DNA of 64,000 nucleotides from Eretmocerus hayati (taxonomy: Eukaryota > Arthropoda > Insecta > Hymenoptera > Aphelinidae). Position numbers and translations under genes: made by a program. Positions within the stretch are counted from its first letter, which is position 1. Each line of letters opens with the position of its first letter. Positions 47,815 to 57,799 of this stretch are shown one piece after another. The notes under the pieces are model-generated. The model had not been told where the DNA came from and made no database searches. It was given only the letters and a program-made list of their open reading frames with translations. The DNA is taken from contig CM056744.1 in the NCBI GenBank assembly GCA_029851415.1, forward strand, positions 88,399,907-88,463,906, read 5' to 3'.

Positions 47815-50046
47815 TCAATTTTGGGATCGGTTTGCGAATTTTTTGGCTATTCGTGCGGAGCGTCTTGGTGCATTCAGATTGTTTGCATTGATCATTCTTT
47901 CTTTAGATTTTGAGGGATTATTCGTACCTTGACATGAATTCTCAGGAATCACAATTCGATGTTTCTTATGATCATCATTACATATCATCTCCCCTCCTCT
48001 TAAATTTGAATTCAATTCTGTTTTTATAATTTGATTCGCATGTCTCTTCGTGATAATACCATCCTTAAATTTTACTTTATACATGACTGGAGACAATTTT
48101 TTCATGATCTTTGCTTCACTCTTATTTTCAGAACCTACTCTGTAATCATTGACATAAACAATCTCATTCTCAACAAAATCAACTTTCCTGTTACCCTTTC
48201 TGTATATTTTCTGATTAAATTGATTTCGCTCAACTTCTTTGGTCAAATCTGTTTTCAGTAAGTCGAATCGAGTTCGTAAATTACGTTTGAAAAATAAATT
48301 TGCTGGTGTTCTGTTGGTTGTACAATGTTCTGAGTTTCTATAATCAATCAAGAATCTATTCATTGAAAAATCCAAAGAATGACCGTCGCGTATCATTTTA
48401 TCTACTTTATGTTTCACAGTCCTAACAAAATTCTCAGCTGCACCATTAGTTGCAGGATGATAAGGAGCTGAAAAAGTATGCTTGATTTTATATTGTTTCA
48501 GGAATTTCTCGAATTCGTGACTCGTCAGTTGTGGTCCGTTATCGCTTACTAAATGATGCGGTAACCCGTATCTCGAAAACATTTCATCCAAGACTTTTAT
48601 CAGTTTGATAGAGGTCGTATCTTTTTTCATGTTAATAACCTCAGGCCATTTTGAGTGTGCGTCTATTACAATTAAAAACATACAAGCATGGAAAGGACCC
48701 ATAAAATCAACATGAATTCTTGACCAAGGTTGGCTAGGCCACTGCCAAGGTGTTAGTGTTGTCTTTCGCGGATCAGGACGCGATTCTAGACAAATTTTAC
48801 AAGAATTTGCTATTTGTTCAATGTCATCATCGATATATGGCCACCAAAAATAGCTACGAGCTATCTGTTTCATTTTGACTATTCCTAAGTGTGATGAGTG
48901 TAATTCTCTCAAAATGTCTTTCTGTAAAGTCTCTGGAATAATCAATCTGTATCCCCATGAGAGACATCCTTGTTCGAATTCTAATTCATTTCTCTTGCTG
49001 AACAAGTTTTTCTCAAAAGGTTTAAGGGTTTCAATTTTTGGCCATGTACTTCGTACGTATGAGATAATTTTCTTCAAACTCTTATCGATTGCAGTTGCTT
49101 TTACAACTTTCTGAAAATCCACTATAGAGCATTCGTCTTGAATATAATTAATATTTGTGAATTCAGTTCCAAAAATAGGCGTATTATCTCTGATTGGTAA
49201 ACGTGATAAAGCATCACAATTGCCATTTGATTTTGATTTCACGACTTCAATAGTATATGTGTATCCCGAAAGGAAGTATGCCCATCTCAGTAGTCTACTG
49301 TTGAGCATTTTTGAGACATCTTTACTACCAAAAATAAATTTCAGAGCTTCGTTATCTGTTTTCAAAACTATGTTGTTACCATACACGTATTGATGAAATT
49401 TTTTGAATCCAAAAATAATTGCACCTGCTTCTTTATCTATTATGGCTCTATGTTTCTCGCTTTTAGGAATTATTTTTAAAGCAAACGCTATAGGTCGCTC
49501 TGTTCCATTATCATATCTATGAGATAAGACTGCTGATATTCCCACGTCACTGGCGTCGCATGCCATGACAAGCTTGACGTTCGGATCGTATAAGACTAGT
49601 ACTTTATCCGATGTGATTTCTTTCTTAACCCAATCAAATGCATTTTGGCACTTGAGTGTCCATGACCATTTTTTATCTTTAAGTAGATCGTACAATGGGT
49701 AGATATGATCTGCTCTATCGATCAAGAATCTCTCATAGAAATTTACAAGTCCTAAAAAAGCCTCTAATTCCTTCGTATTTCTTGGAATGGGAGCTTCGTT
49801 TATCGCCTTGATTTTGGATTTACTCGGTTTAAGACCTTCTCTGTCTATAACAAAACCTAATATTTCAATCTCTTTTTTGAAAAAGTCACATTTCTTCAAA
49901 TTTACTCGTAATCCCGCGTTTTCTAACCGTTCAAAAATCTCTATTAGGATTTGAAAGTGTTCGTGATCATTTTCTCCTGTACAATAAATATTGTCAATGT
50001 AAATTTCTGTGTGTTTGATCCCTTTCAAAATATCTTCTAAAATATC
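47815..50046 (-). pseudogene. pol: gypsy pol, C-terminal part: RT active site, RNase H, integrase
   Basis: Same frame as the preceding entry, separated from it only by the nonsense codon. In order: the reverse transcriptase catalytic box, in which the second aspartate of YxDD is replaced (YIDN, codon at 49992-49990); an RNase H domain (CDASDVGISAVLSH…); the H-H-C-C zinc finger of integrase (HLG…CKIC); the integrase core with D (DFMGPF), D (SDNGPQL) and E (NGAAENF); then a basic C-terminus ending at 47815. Having both a stop and an active-site change, this copy should be inactive for its own replication. Confidence 0.85.
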
Positions 50047-51249
50047 TTAAACTTCTGCTGGATTTGATGCTATACCTTCACCTAACCGTGTATATCTATG
50101 TAAACCTTCGTGAGAAATAATAGTCAGTGCATCTCTAGATTCGTCATCTAGTTCAAATTGCATGAAAGCATGAGTCAAATCAATCTGTGACCATTTATCT
50201 CCAATTCTTAACGTGTTGAAGATTTTTTCTTTCAATGGAATCGGGTGTCTCTTTATGATTAATTGTGGATTCACTGTAAGCTTAAAATTTCCACAAATTC
50301 TAACTTCTCCATTCGATTTTAGAACTGGGATTATGGGTGTTGCCCATTTACTGCATGAAACTGGTTCTAAGTTCCCTAGTTCCACTAGCCTCTGTATTTC
50401 CTTTGATATCCTTTCCGTTAAAGCAAAAGGAGCATGATAAGGTTTCATTTGTATTGGTTTTACGTTGTCTTTGAAAACTAAATGTATTTTCTTCCCTTTA
50501 TAACACCCTTGCGTGTTAGAAAAAAAATTCGGAAATTTTTCGAGCATTTGTTTCCTTATATCGTCCCCTTGTATACTCAGTATGTTCGCGGAGTTTGTAT
50601 TTCCTAAAACTTTCAATGGCCATAGTCCAAAAGCTGCAAGCCATTGGCGTCCCAACAATATAGGCCCTTTACCTTCCATTACATACATGTCAAGGTGCTG
50701 TTCCGTACCATTAAATTCGATACGCATTGATTCCAAAATTCCTATTGGATTCAATGGAATCCCTCCATAACTTGTCAGAATAGAGTCACATTTACTCAAA
50801 GGGATTTTTGGAAAAATTCTTCTCCGATCAAAATCTGAAATTGCTGTAACGTATGTACCAGTATCTAATTCCATTCGAACCGAGACATCGTTAATAACTA
50901 CGTCAAAATATGCAGGATCCGCAACAATTTTGTGACAGATTCCATCAGAGTTCATTTGAGAAATTGAATAAAAATCTTTTTCAGAATCTGAATCATTGAG
51001 TTCCGTATTCGTATCGAGATGTTTCACTTGCTTATCATTATCATTCGATTTGGTGTTATCTAATTTGCTTATATTGCCAAAAATTGCATTCTTTCCATGT
51101 TTTTTGATACACGCTTTTTCTAAATGTCCTTTCTTATGGCAAAAGTTACAATCTCTATCATTGTATCTACAATATTTTGTGAAATGATTATCTCTCATTC
51201 CGCAACAAGTACAAATTTTATTGTATTTACGCGACTTTGAATCTCGCAT
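50047..51249 (-). CDS. pol: gypsy pol, N-terminal part: zinc knuckles, protease, RT start
   Basis: About 400 codons from the first ATG at 51249; the frame is open a little further upstream, which suits expression by -1 frameshifting from gag. Order: two CCHC-type knuckles (the second is C..C....H....C), an aspartic protease with the DTG catalytic triad (about residues 128-132), and the first half of reverse transcriptase including the SKWATPIIPVLKSNGEVRIC and WSQIDL.HAF blocks. It ends at an in-frame TAA (50049-50047). The same frame continues directly beyond that codon into the next entry, so the stop is a point nonsense change rather than a natural end. Confidence 0.85.
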   Translation of the reverse strand: MRDSKSRKYNKICTCCGMRDNHFTKYCRYNDRDCNFCHKKGHLEKACIKKHGKNAIFGNISKLDNTKSNDNDKQVKHLDTNTELNDSDSEKDFYSISQMNSDGICHKIVADPAYFDVVINDVSVRMELDTGTYVTAISDFDRRRIFPKIPLSKCDSILTSYGGIPLNPIGILESMRIEFNGTEQHLDMYVMEGKGPILLGRQWLAAFGLWPLKVLGNTNSANILSIQGDDIRKQMLEKFPNFFSNTQGCYKGKKIHLVFKDNVKPIQMKPYHAPFALTERISKEIQRLVELGNLEPVSCSKWATPIIPVLKSNGEVRICGNFKLTVNPQLIIKRHPIPLKEKIFNTLRIGDKWSQIDLTHAFMQFELDDESRDALTIISHEGLHRYTRLGEGIASNPAEV

Positions 51250-52280
51250 GTACTTAGATTTACCTTTATTGTATGTCGTTTTTTCTGCTGATGTTGATGA
51301 CCCAAATGTTGAACCGTAGAGTTGTTGTGAACACGTTCTGTAGCATTGGCATTCCGTGCTGCTGCTTCTCTGGTTGTAGCAATTTCCACCGCCTTCTGGT
51401 ATGTAAGGTTCTTTTCGCTGAATAGAGCAATCCTGGTGTTCCGATCTGCTAGGCCGCTCACCAATTGATCACACATTGCATCGTCGAGATTATCAAATTT
51501 GCAATGAAGCGCCAATTCCTTCAGTCTTGCGATGTAGTCCGAGACTGATTCACCATTATTCTGTCGAGTTCGATGAAATGTGCATCTCTCCATCCGTATG
51601 CTTTTCTTGGGGCATAAATGTTCACTCACAAGTTTTTTCAGATCGTCAAACTTTTTGTCTTTCGGATGATCTGGTGCGCAAAACTCCTTGATGAGCTTAA
51701 ATGTCTCAATTCCACATTTTGTTAGTAATATGGCTACCTTTTTTGCATCCGTCGTGATGTCATTTGCCACAAAATATAACTCCATCCGGTCGATGTAGTC
51801 ATCCCAAGTTTGTTTGTTCTTATGGAATTCCATAGTTTCCATTTCGTCTGATTGTAAATCGGGTATTCTAGAGATCTCACCAATTGAACTATCCAAAGTC
51901 TGAGATTTGTGATATATCTCTTCTACAGAATTCGATGCACTTTCTGACCCAGAGTCCCTGACTCCTACTGTTGATTGTTTTTCTTGAAGTGGTTGTTCAC
52001 CTAGTGATGTTGGAGTGCTTCTATCGCTCTCGTCAGTTTCCGCTGATATCTGTACACGGAGTGATTTTCGTGAAATGTCGACTTCTCTTCTTTTCGCTTC
52101 AAATTGAATATCACGAATTTTCCTTGATAAACTGCGTAAAATGTCCAACGATAGCAGATTGAGATGTAGCCTTATTGGAAATTGATCCAGTGGATCAATC
52201 AATTCCAGCTTCTGGAGTGTCTGTATCGATATTTCAGTTAGATCTGGAAAGTCACCTGGTGGTAAGTCGATTGTAGTCAT
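51195..52280 (-). CDS. gag: gypsy gag polyprotein
   Basis: 361 codons from the ATG at 52280. Structural capsid protein of the retrotransposon. The middle part (about residues 155-290) has the retrotransposon gag fold signature: W..Y..RME, then F..LK, a P-K motif, and ERCTFHRTRQNNGESVSDYI. The N-terminal third is a low-complexity, serine/glutamate-rich linker. The zinc knuckles are not in this frame but at the start of pol, which overlaps by at least 55 nt in the -1 frame. A run of six A (minus strand, 51284-51279) is a plausible frameshift site. Confidence 0.85.
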   Translation of the reverse strand: MTTIDLPPGDFPDLTEISIQTLQKLELIDPLDQFPIRLHLNLLSLDILRSLSRKIRDIQFEAKRREVDISRKSLRVQISAETDESDRSTPTSLGEQPLQEKQSTVGVRDSGSESASNSVEEIYHKSQTLDSSIGEISRIPDLQSDEMETMEFHKNKQTWDDYIDRMELYFVANDITTDAKKVAILLTKCGIETFKLIKEFCAPDHPKDKKFDDLKKLVSEHLCPKKSIRMERCTFHRTRQNNGESVSDYIARLKELALHCKFDNLDDAMCDQLVSGLADRNTRIALFSEKNLTYQKAVEIATTREAAARNANATERVHNNSTVQHLGHQHQQKKRHTIKVNLSTCEIQSRVNTIKFVLVAE

Positions 52281-52446
52281 GAAGATTTCTTCATCCTTCC
52301 CAGACGTCGTTTATTGTTTACCCGTCGCTGAGTACTTGTAGGTTTCCTCGTCGGATTCCCCTTATCTTCGTCAGATTAATATGTTATCCTCGTCGGATGT
52401 CTTCTTCAATCTTCATCAGATTGATTTTTTTATCCTCGTCGCCAAT

Positions 52447-52743
52447 TGTAATGTATGTAGACTTGTGAATATTTCTCTATAAGTAGTTTATTTAATATGA
52501 TGTTACAAGCGGCGGCTCAGTAAGCACTAAGTTCCACCATTGGAAGCATGTCTTATATACTATCGCATATGTCCTATTTAATATGACTATGCGTAGGCAC
52601 ACAGAATAGAGGCGCTGACCGATGATCATCTTTTATCATTGTAAGAGGAAATGCAGTTTCCTATTCTGCAAGCTTCCATACACTTTATCATATTCCACTC
52701 AAGCATCTGTCGAGTATGCATTTTACATTTGCAATACATTACA
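52447..52743 (-). repeat. 5' LTR of the gypsy element
   Basis: 297 nt, TGTAATGTATGTAGAC…AATACATTACA as written on the plus strand. It is followed by the target duplication ACGTC (52744-52748). No obvious TATA was picked out. Confidence 0.95.
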
Positions 52744-52748
52744 ACGTC

Positions 52749-52875
52749 TACTGCACTTAGCAACAATGATACGTGCTCCTCAGCCATACTGCGTGCAGAA
52801 ATTAGTACGCTTGAGTCCGTGCAGTGGACCAACAGAATATTTCCCAATACAGATCGCTCGCTTGCCATGGGATAG
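52749..52875 (+). pseudogene. possible host exon, right part, after the gypsy element
   Basis: Continues the frame of 47271-47505: TALSNNDTCSSAILRAEIST, then a stop at 52873-52875, three bases before the TTAA that bounds the 2.4-kb palindrome. Together the two pieces would make roughly 120 codons. Confidence 0.35.
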
Positions 52876-53820
52876 GATTAAAACCTCATAACTCGGAGTG
52901 AAAATTAAACATGGTCAATTCATTTCGATCGTTTCTTCCATTCCGAGGCCCATTGGATGAAGATAGATTCGATTGCTCATATGCAATGTGATACGAGTCT
53001 GAAGAATTTTCTGATAGATTGGCGAAAGAAGACCCGGTGTTGCCCCTTTGTCTTTGCCAGGTTTTCGTTGCCCTAAGATCACACCCCATACATGATGTTC
53101 GGTCCCGTGATATTATTCTTCTGTGCAACGAACGGCTTTCCACACCACCCGAGAGGTACCGTTCTGGGCGCGTTTCTTTTATCTTTTGGTAACGGTTGAG
53201 GAGATCACCCCTGTCCGCGGCAGGAGTCCTATGAACCTCACCCGTGCTCGAGAGGATCGCCAGCCTCCAACCTCCTTAGGCTCACCTCCGAGCGGAGAAT
53301 CCGGCGAGCTCCAGGTGGGTTCTCCCTCGGTTTTGGGACAAACTGAAAGACACGAACCTGCAAAGACATGGTGACAAGCCCTGTAGACGTATTACAACGC
53401 AAGCACAACGCCTGGAACCGACCTTGACTGAATTTCTCACGTTCAGGGGCGACCCGTGACCGAGGATCCGACTCGACGGACCGCGCCACCCCTCCGCAAA
53501 AACGTGAAATCCAGCCCGCCTCGCCACCAAGAGAGCCTTTCCCCCTGGAGTCGCCGGAGTCCCCCGGTGAGTTTCCTGACCACGCCACCAGTCCAGCCGC
53601 GGACTGAACTGATGACGTACCACCGTCGGCCCCCTTCTTTTCTTTTTCATGTGGAAGGAAAAGATCGCCAGGAGCCATATGAAAAACCTCCCTCGGGATT
53701 CACCCGTTACTCACTGTTTTTCCTATACTCACCCACCCACATGACCAACAACCAACACATCCATTCGTCACTCTCATCGGCATCGGGAGCGACGACCTCA
53801 CTGGTCGGCCGCTCGGCGAA

Positions 53821-53858
53821 GACTGACTGCCGGCAGGCTGGCGCGCTCCCTTATATAG
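53821..53858 (-). promoter_or_regulatory. TATA-initiator core promoter, left palindrome arm
   Basis: Mirror image of the promoter at 54254-54290: minus-strand TATATAA (53858-53851) and initiator at about 53826-53822. The two would fire divergently, away from the palindrome centre. Confidence 0.55.
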
Positions 53859-54253
53859 CCTCCACCTTACCCCCACTCCTCGACCAAAATTCACTGAATT
53901 CAAGCCAGAAGGTCACGGGAAAGTCATCGACGGGTCGCGTTGAGCAGAGCTGTTCCCGGAACACTTCCCCACCTCCTCGACCGAAAAAAGACTGACCAGA
54001 CCCTCAATCCCTTGATGTGAACCGTCATTGCATATGAATATCGCTGAGTTTGGAGCAAAGCCGGAAGTTGGAGGCTGTTGAATTTTCGGTCCACGTCAAG
54101 CGATTGAGGGTCTGGTCAGCCTTTTTTCGGTCGAGGAGGTGGGGAAGTGTTCCGGGAACAGCTCTGCTCAACGTGACCCGTCGATGACTTTCCCGTGACC
54201 TTCTGGCTTGAATTCAGTGAATTTTGGTCGAGGAGTGGGGGTAAGGTGGAGGC

Positions 54254-54290
54254 TATATAAGGGAGCGCGCCAGCTTGCCGGCAGTCAGTC
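54254..54290 (+). promoter_or_regulatory. TATA-initiator core promoter, right palindrome arm
   Basis: TATATAA (54254-54260) and initiator TCAGTC (54285-54290) are about 32 nt apart, the standard insect spacing. Transcription would run outwards to the right arm end. The left arm has the mirrored pair. Confidence 0.55.
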
Positions 54291-55299
54291 TGCGCCGAGC
54301 GGCCGACCAGTGAGGTCGTCGCCCCCGATGCCGATGAGAGTGACGAATGGATGTGTTGGTTGTTGGTCATGTGGGTGGGTGAGTATAGGAAAAACAGTGA
54401 GTAACGGGTGAATCCCGAGGGAGGTTTTTCATATGGCTCCTGGCGATCTTTTCCTTCCACATGAAAAAGAAATGAAGCGGGCCGACGGTGGTACGTCATC
54501 AATCCAGTCCGTGGCTGGACTGGTGGCGTGGTCAGGAAACTCACCGGGGGACTCCGGCGACTCCAGGGGGAAAGGCTCTCTTGGTGGCGAGGCGGGCTGG
54601 ATTTCACGTTTTTGCGGAGGGGTGGCGCGGTCCGTCGAGTCGGATCCTCGGTCACGGGTCGCCTCTGAACGTGAGGAATTCAGTCAAGGTCGGTTCCAGG
54701 CGTTGCGCTTGCGTTGTAATACGTCTACAGGGCTTGCCTTGGCTCCGATCGAACGGCGATGGCTCGGGGCAGTTGGTTCGGAGCGGCGGCTCTCGCCATG
54801 TCTTCGCAGGCTCGTGACTTGCAGTTCGTCCCAAAGCCGAGGGAGAACCCACCTGGAACTCGCCGAATTCTCCGCTCGGAGGTGAGCCTAAGGAGGTTGG
54901 AGGCTGGTGATTCTCTCGAGCACGGGTGAGGTATGTAGGACTCCTGCCGCGGACAGGGGTGATCTCCTCAACCGTTACCAAAAGATAAAAGAAACGCGCC
55001 CAGAACGGTACCTCTCGGGTGGTGTGGAAAGCCGTTCGTTGCACAGAAGAATAATATCACGGGACCGAACATCATGTATGGGGTGTGATCTTAGGGCAAC
55101 GAAAACCTGGCAAAGACAAAGGGGCAACACCGGGTCTTCTTTCGCCAATCTATCAGAAAATGCTTCAGACTCGTATCACATTGCATATGGGTAATCGAAT
55201 CTATCTTCGTCTAATGGGCCTCTGAATGGAAGAAACGGTGGAAAAGAATTGACCATGTTCAATTTTCACTCCGAGCTTATGAGGTTTTAAGTGACTCCT

Positions 55300-57250
55300 C
55301 AAGATTCGCTCATTTACACGACCTGCGTCTCGAAAGCTATTCAAGCTCATTTTGGAGAAAGCAATGATAAAACGTTCCCGATACTGTGCGACTATAGTTA
55401 GGCTCTCATTTCTGTATCGTTACGAGGATAAAACCGAACCTGATCGTATTGATCTGTGTTGAGCCTGAGAGCAGAAAGAATAGCACTGGAAATTTTTGTG
55501 GTTTGCCATAGCGTGATAATTATGCGCCAGCCGAAAATAGAGATATAAGAACAAAGAGGACTCTGCTCGTGTGTCATGACACAATTTTTAATATTCCCTT
55601 ATCGCCATAGTATTATTGTCACCAATCATACTACTCTCTTGATACCGATCGACATCCATTTATTTCCCCACCAACCGATTCTCTTGGTCATGCAACCTGC
55701 GCCAAATAATCCTCATAACTTAGAGCAAATAGCCTTGTTCTTCGCTCGAAAAAAATAAGTCAACCTTGTGTATTTGTTATTCTGGGGGATCAGTCATAAA
55801 TTTTTTCAAGGTTTGCTGGGATCTCAAATTCTTCCCATTTCTGCAAATCATGAACGAACAACCTAATATTTTATGATTTCCCAACTTGCGGGAACGGTGA
55901 ACTATTGTAGTTTCAGAATTCGATCCGTAAAGCCGACAGTTCAATCTCGGTATTAACCCACATAGAAGATTTCCGACGAAGAATCCGAATCGCCAATCGA
56001 AGTTTCATCAATTTTTCCAATTCCCGTAGAACTTTGAAGGACTATGCGAACTCGGTTTACCACCCTGTTTCCAAAATCATCATCGATGGATTCCATGGTA
56101 TTTCATTCCAAATATCTCACAATTACGACTCATAATATTCGATTTGAGTGGAAGTGGTGGAGTTCATTAACACATTTCTGAGCGTCACGCGTTGATGGTT
56201 ACTCAGCCCTGCTTCCGTGTGAATTTCGAGTTTCTCTACAAAACTGGTTCTCGAAAACTCATTTGAAAATTTCTACGTAAGATTTAAATCTCATGAACAT
56301 CCATATTTACATTAGACTCGCAATGTTTCCATTCGAATTGACCACCAACTGCCGCGATCTGTTTTTTTTTCCAAATTCTACACTCGATACGATATCTACC
56401 ATGAATCTCCACGCAAATCATGAGTAAGAAGCTCCCTGCCCATACGTCACAATTCCAACGCAATTCTTACCACGCACCACGCCAGGAAAACATGCAAATT
56501 CTTCCACACCTCCCAAGTATTAGTCATCGTCTCTCGCAGCATCGTCGTCGTTCGCGTCTCTTTATACAACCCGGCCTCGCGGGAACGAAAATGGACGAGA
56601 GTGCGACAATTTTTCATCACACGTTACGCGATGAGGCACTTCTCGTACAGCGCAATTTTCACCACACACACATACCTAACCTCAAAAACCTCATTCTCAC
56701 CATACCTCACTCTATCAAAGCTCCACTACGTCACCACAGAACCTTTTTTTTCTCATCACATCGCATCATCATGCAGACATGCAAATACATTTCATCAAGA
56801 AAAGAAGCATATCATATCGCTATAATTCTGTACATAAATATGTAGCATCGCAACGCTCATCACCACCACCAGCTATGCCTGGCTAGCCGTCCCCAAAGGT
56901 ATACTATGACCTCTAGCCAACCCTCAGAAGTAGCCATATTATTCGAGACGAGTATATTATGTGGATGGTGAAGCTTTTGCAAGTCGTAACTATTAGTGAG
57001 CGCGCGGTTCGGTGCGTGTGAGCTTGCGCCTGGACTCCGAGCGATACGAGAGTAACCAAGCACGGGCCAGACAACCAACGACCAAGACGACGACGGGGTC
57101 CGTTCAGGATTATGAAAATGACCCGTGCAAGGACGTCTGGAATGGAGTGAGTATAATTGCTGGAGGACCCGATGCCTACCCACCATGTAGTAGCTCAATG
57201 GGAGGGAAGTGAGGTATAGCAAGCGACGCGCTACATTGGACGCCTCGTAC
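55300..57250. other. no supported gene
   Basis: AT-rich sequence with overlapping ORFs on both strands (for example 56420-56845 plus and 57252-56860 minus) that share no recognised motif and no splice pattern. The minus ORF begins close to a GC-richer stretch at 57.0-57.2 kb. Confidence 0.4.
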
Positions 57251-57504
57251 ATTAGTCTGAAGGACGTTTTTCTCTCAAGGCTGTGGGTTTATTGCTTGGT
57301 AGTGTGGGCGAGCCACACGAATTTTTGGGAAGATAGAGCTTGAGCGTTGAGTTACTGCTTTGTGGGTGAATTTTGTGGTTAGGTCATACTGAGGGAGTGG
57401 CGTGAGGCAACCTTCTCACTGTTCTATTCCACCAACCATAGCATGCAGATAATTGTATGAGAAAATAGAATGATACTCATCGACGATCACTATCTCTATG
57501 AATT

Positions 57505-57711
57505 TTATTGGAAAAGCTTTACTATTGAATCTTTGCTTGATCCAATAGAGTGAAATAACGCAGAAATGTTTGCCCTCAACGCTTTATAAAATGCGTCGTA
57601 AACCTTTTTTGAACTACTTTCACTCCTAAATACCTGACAGATGCGGAAAAATTCTTCCCAACGATCTACAATCTCATCTAAGCATGCTTGATTAATATTC
57701 AAGCTAGTGAA
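57505..57711 (-). other. weak exon-like ORF
   Basis: Open frame without ATG: INQACLDEIVDRWEEFFRIC, then FYKALRANISALFHSIGSS, ending at a stop followed at once by AATAAA. The composition is protein-like and the polyadenylation signal position is suggestive, but no homology is recognised and the upstream junction is unclear. Confidence 0.25.
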
Positions 57712-57799
57712 ACTCGATCTCCCCCAAGCAAGCGAGTACTAATGTCCTACTTTGATCTCGATCAACTTATACCTGTAATCGGACTTAACCATAAATCTT

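Larger units (their letters stand above)
47506..52743 (-). mobile_element. Ty3/gypsy LTR retrotransposon, 5.24 kb, full length
   Basis: Two 297-bp LTRs (47506-47802, 52447-52743) begin TG and end CA, are flanked by the 5-bp duplication ACGTC, and differ at only four positions by eye. A polypurine tract (47803-47817, GAGAGGAGGGG on the minus strand) adjoins the 3' LTR. A primer-binding site beginning TGGCGACGAGGAT follows the 5' LTR (52444-52431). Gag and pol lie in different frames, with no env. Pol carries a nonsense codon and a changed reverse-transcriptase active site, so this copy is not autonomous. Confidence 0.95.
52882..55286. mobile_element. 2.4-kb GC-rich palindrome (foldback element) with TTAA flanks
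   Basis: Arms of about 1.14 kb (52882-54021) and 1.20 kb (54090-55286) are nearly identical in inverted orientation, separated by about 68 nt. The outer ends AACCTCATAA and TTATGAGGTT are each bordered by TTAA (52878-52881, 55287-55290). The arms are much richer in GC than all surrounding sequence. The right arm carries an extra block of about 60 nt near 54740-54800. Mirror-image 179-codon ORFs (53456-53995 and 54655-54116) follow from the symmetry. No transposase recognised. Confidence 0.8.

Noticed and set aside
47506..52743. Envelope gene, which would make the element an endogenous errantivirus
   Set aside because: Pol is followed directly by the polypurine tract and the 3' LTR, leaving no room for env.
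53456..53995. 179-codon ORF, with a twin at 54655-54116
   Set aside because: Both come from the arms of the palindrome and mirror each other. The sequence is low-complexity, proline- and serine-rich, and antisense frames are equally open in the GC-rich arm.
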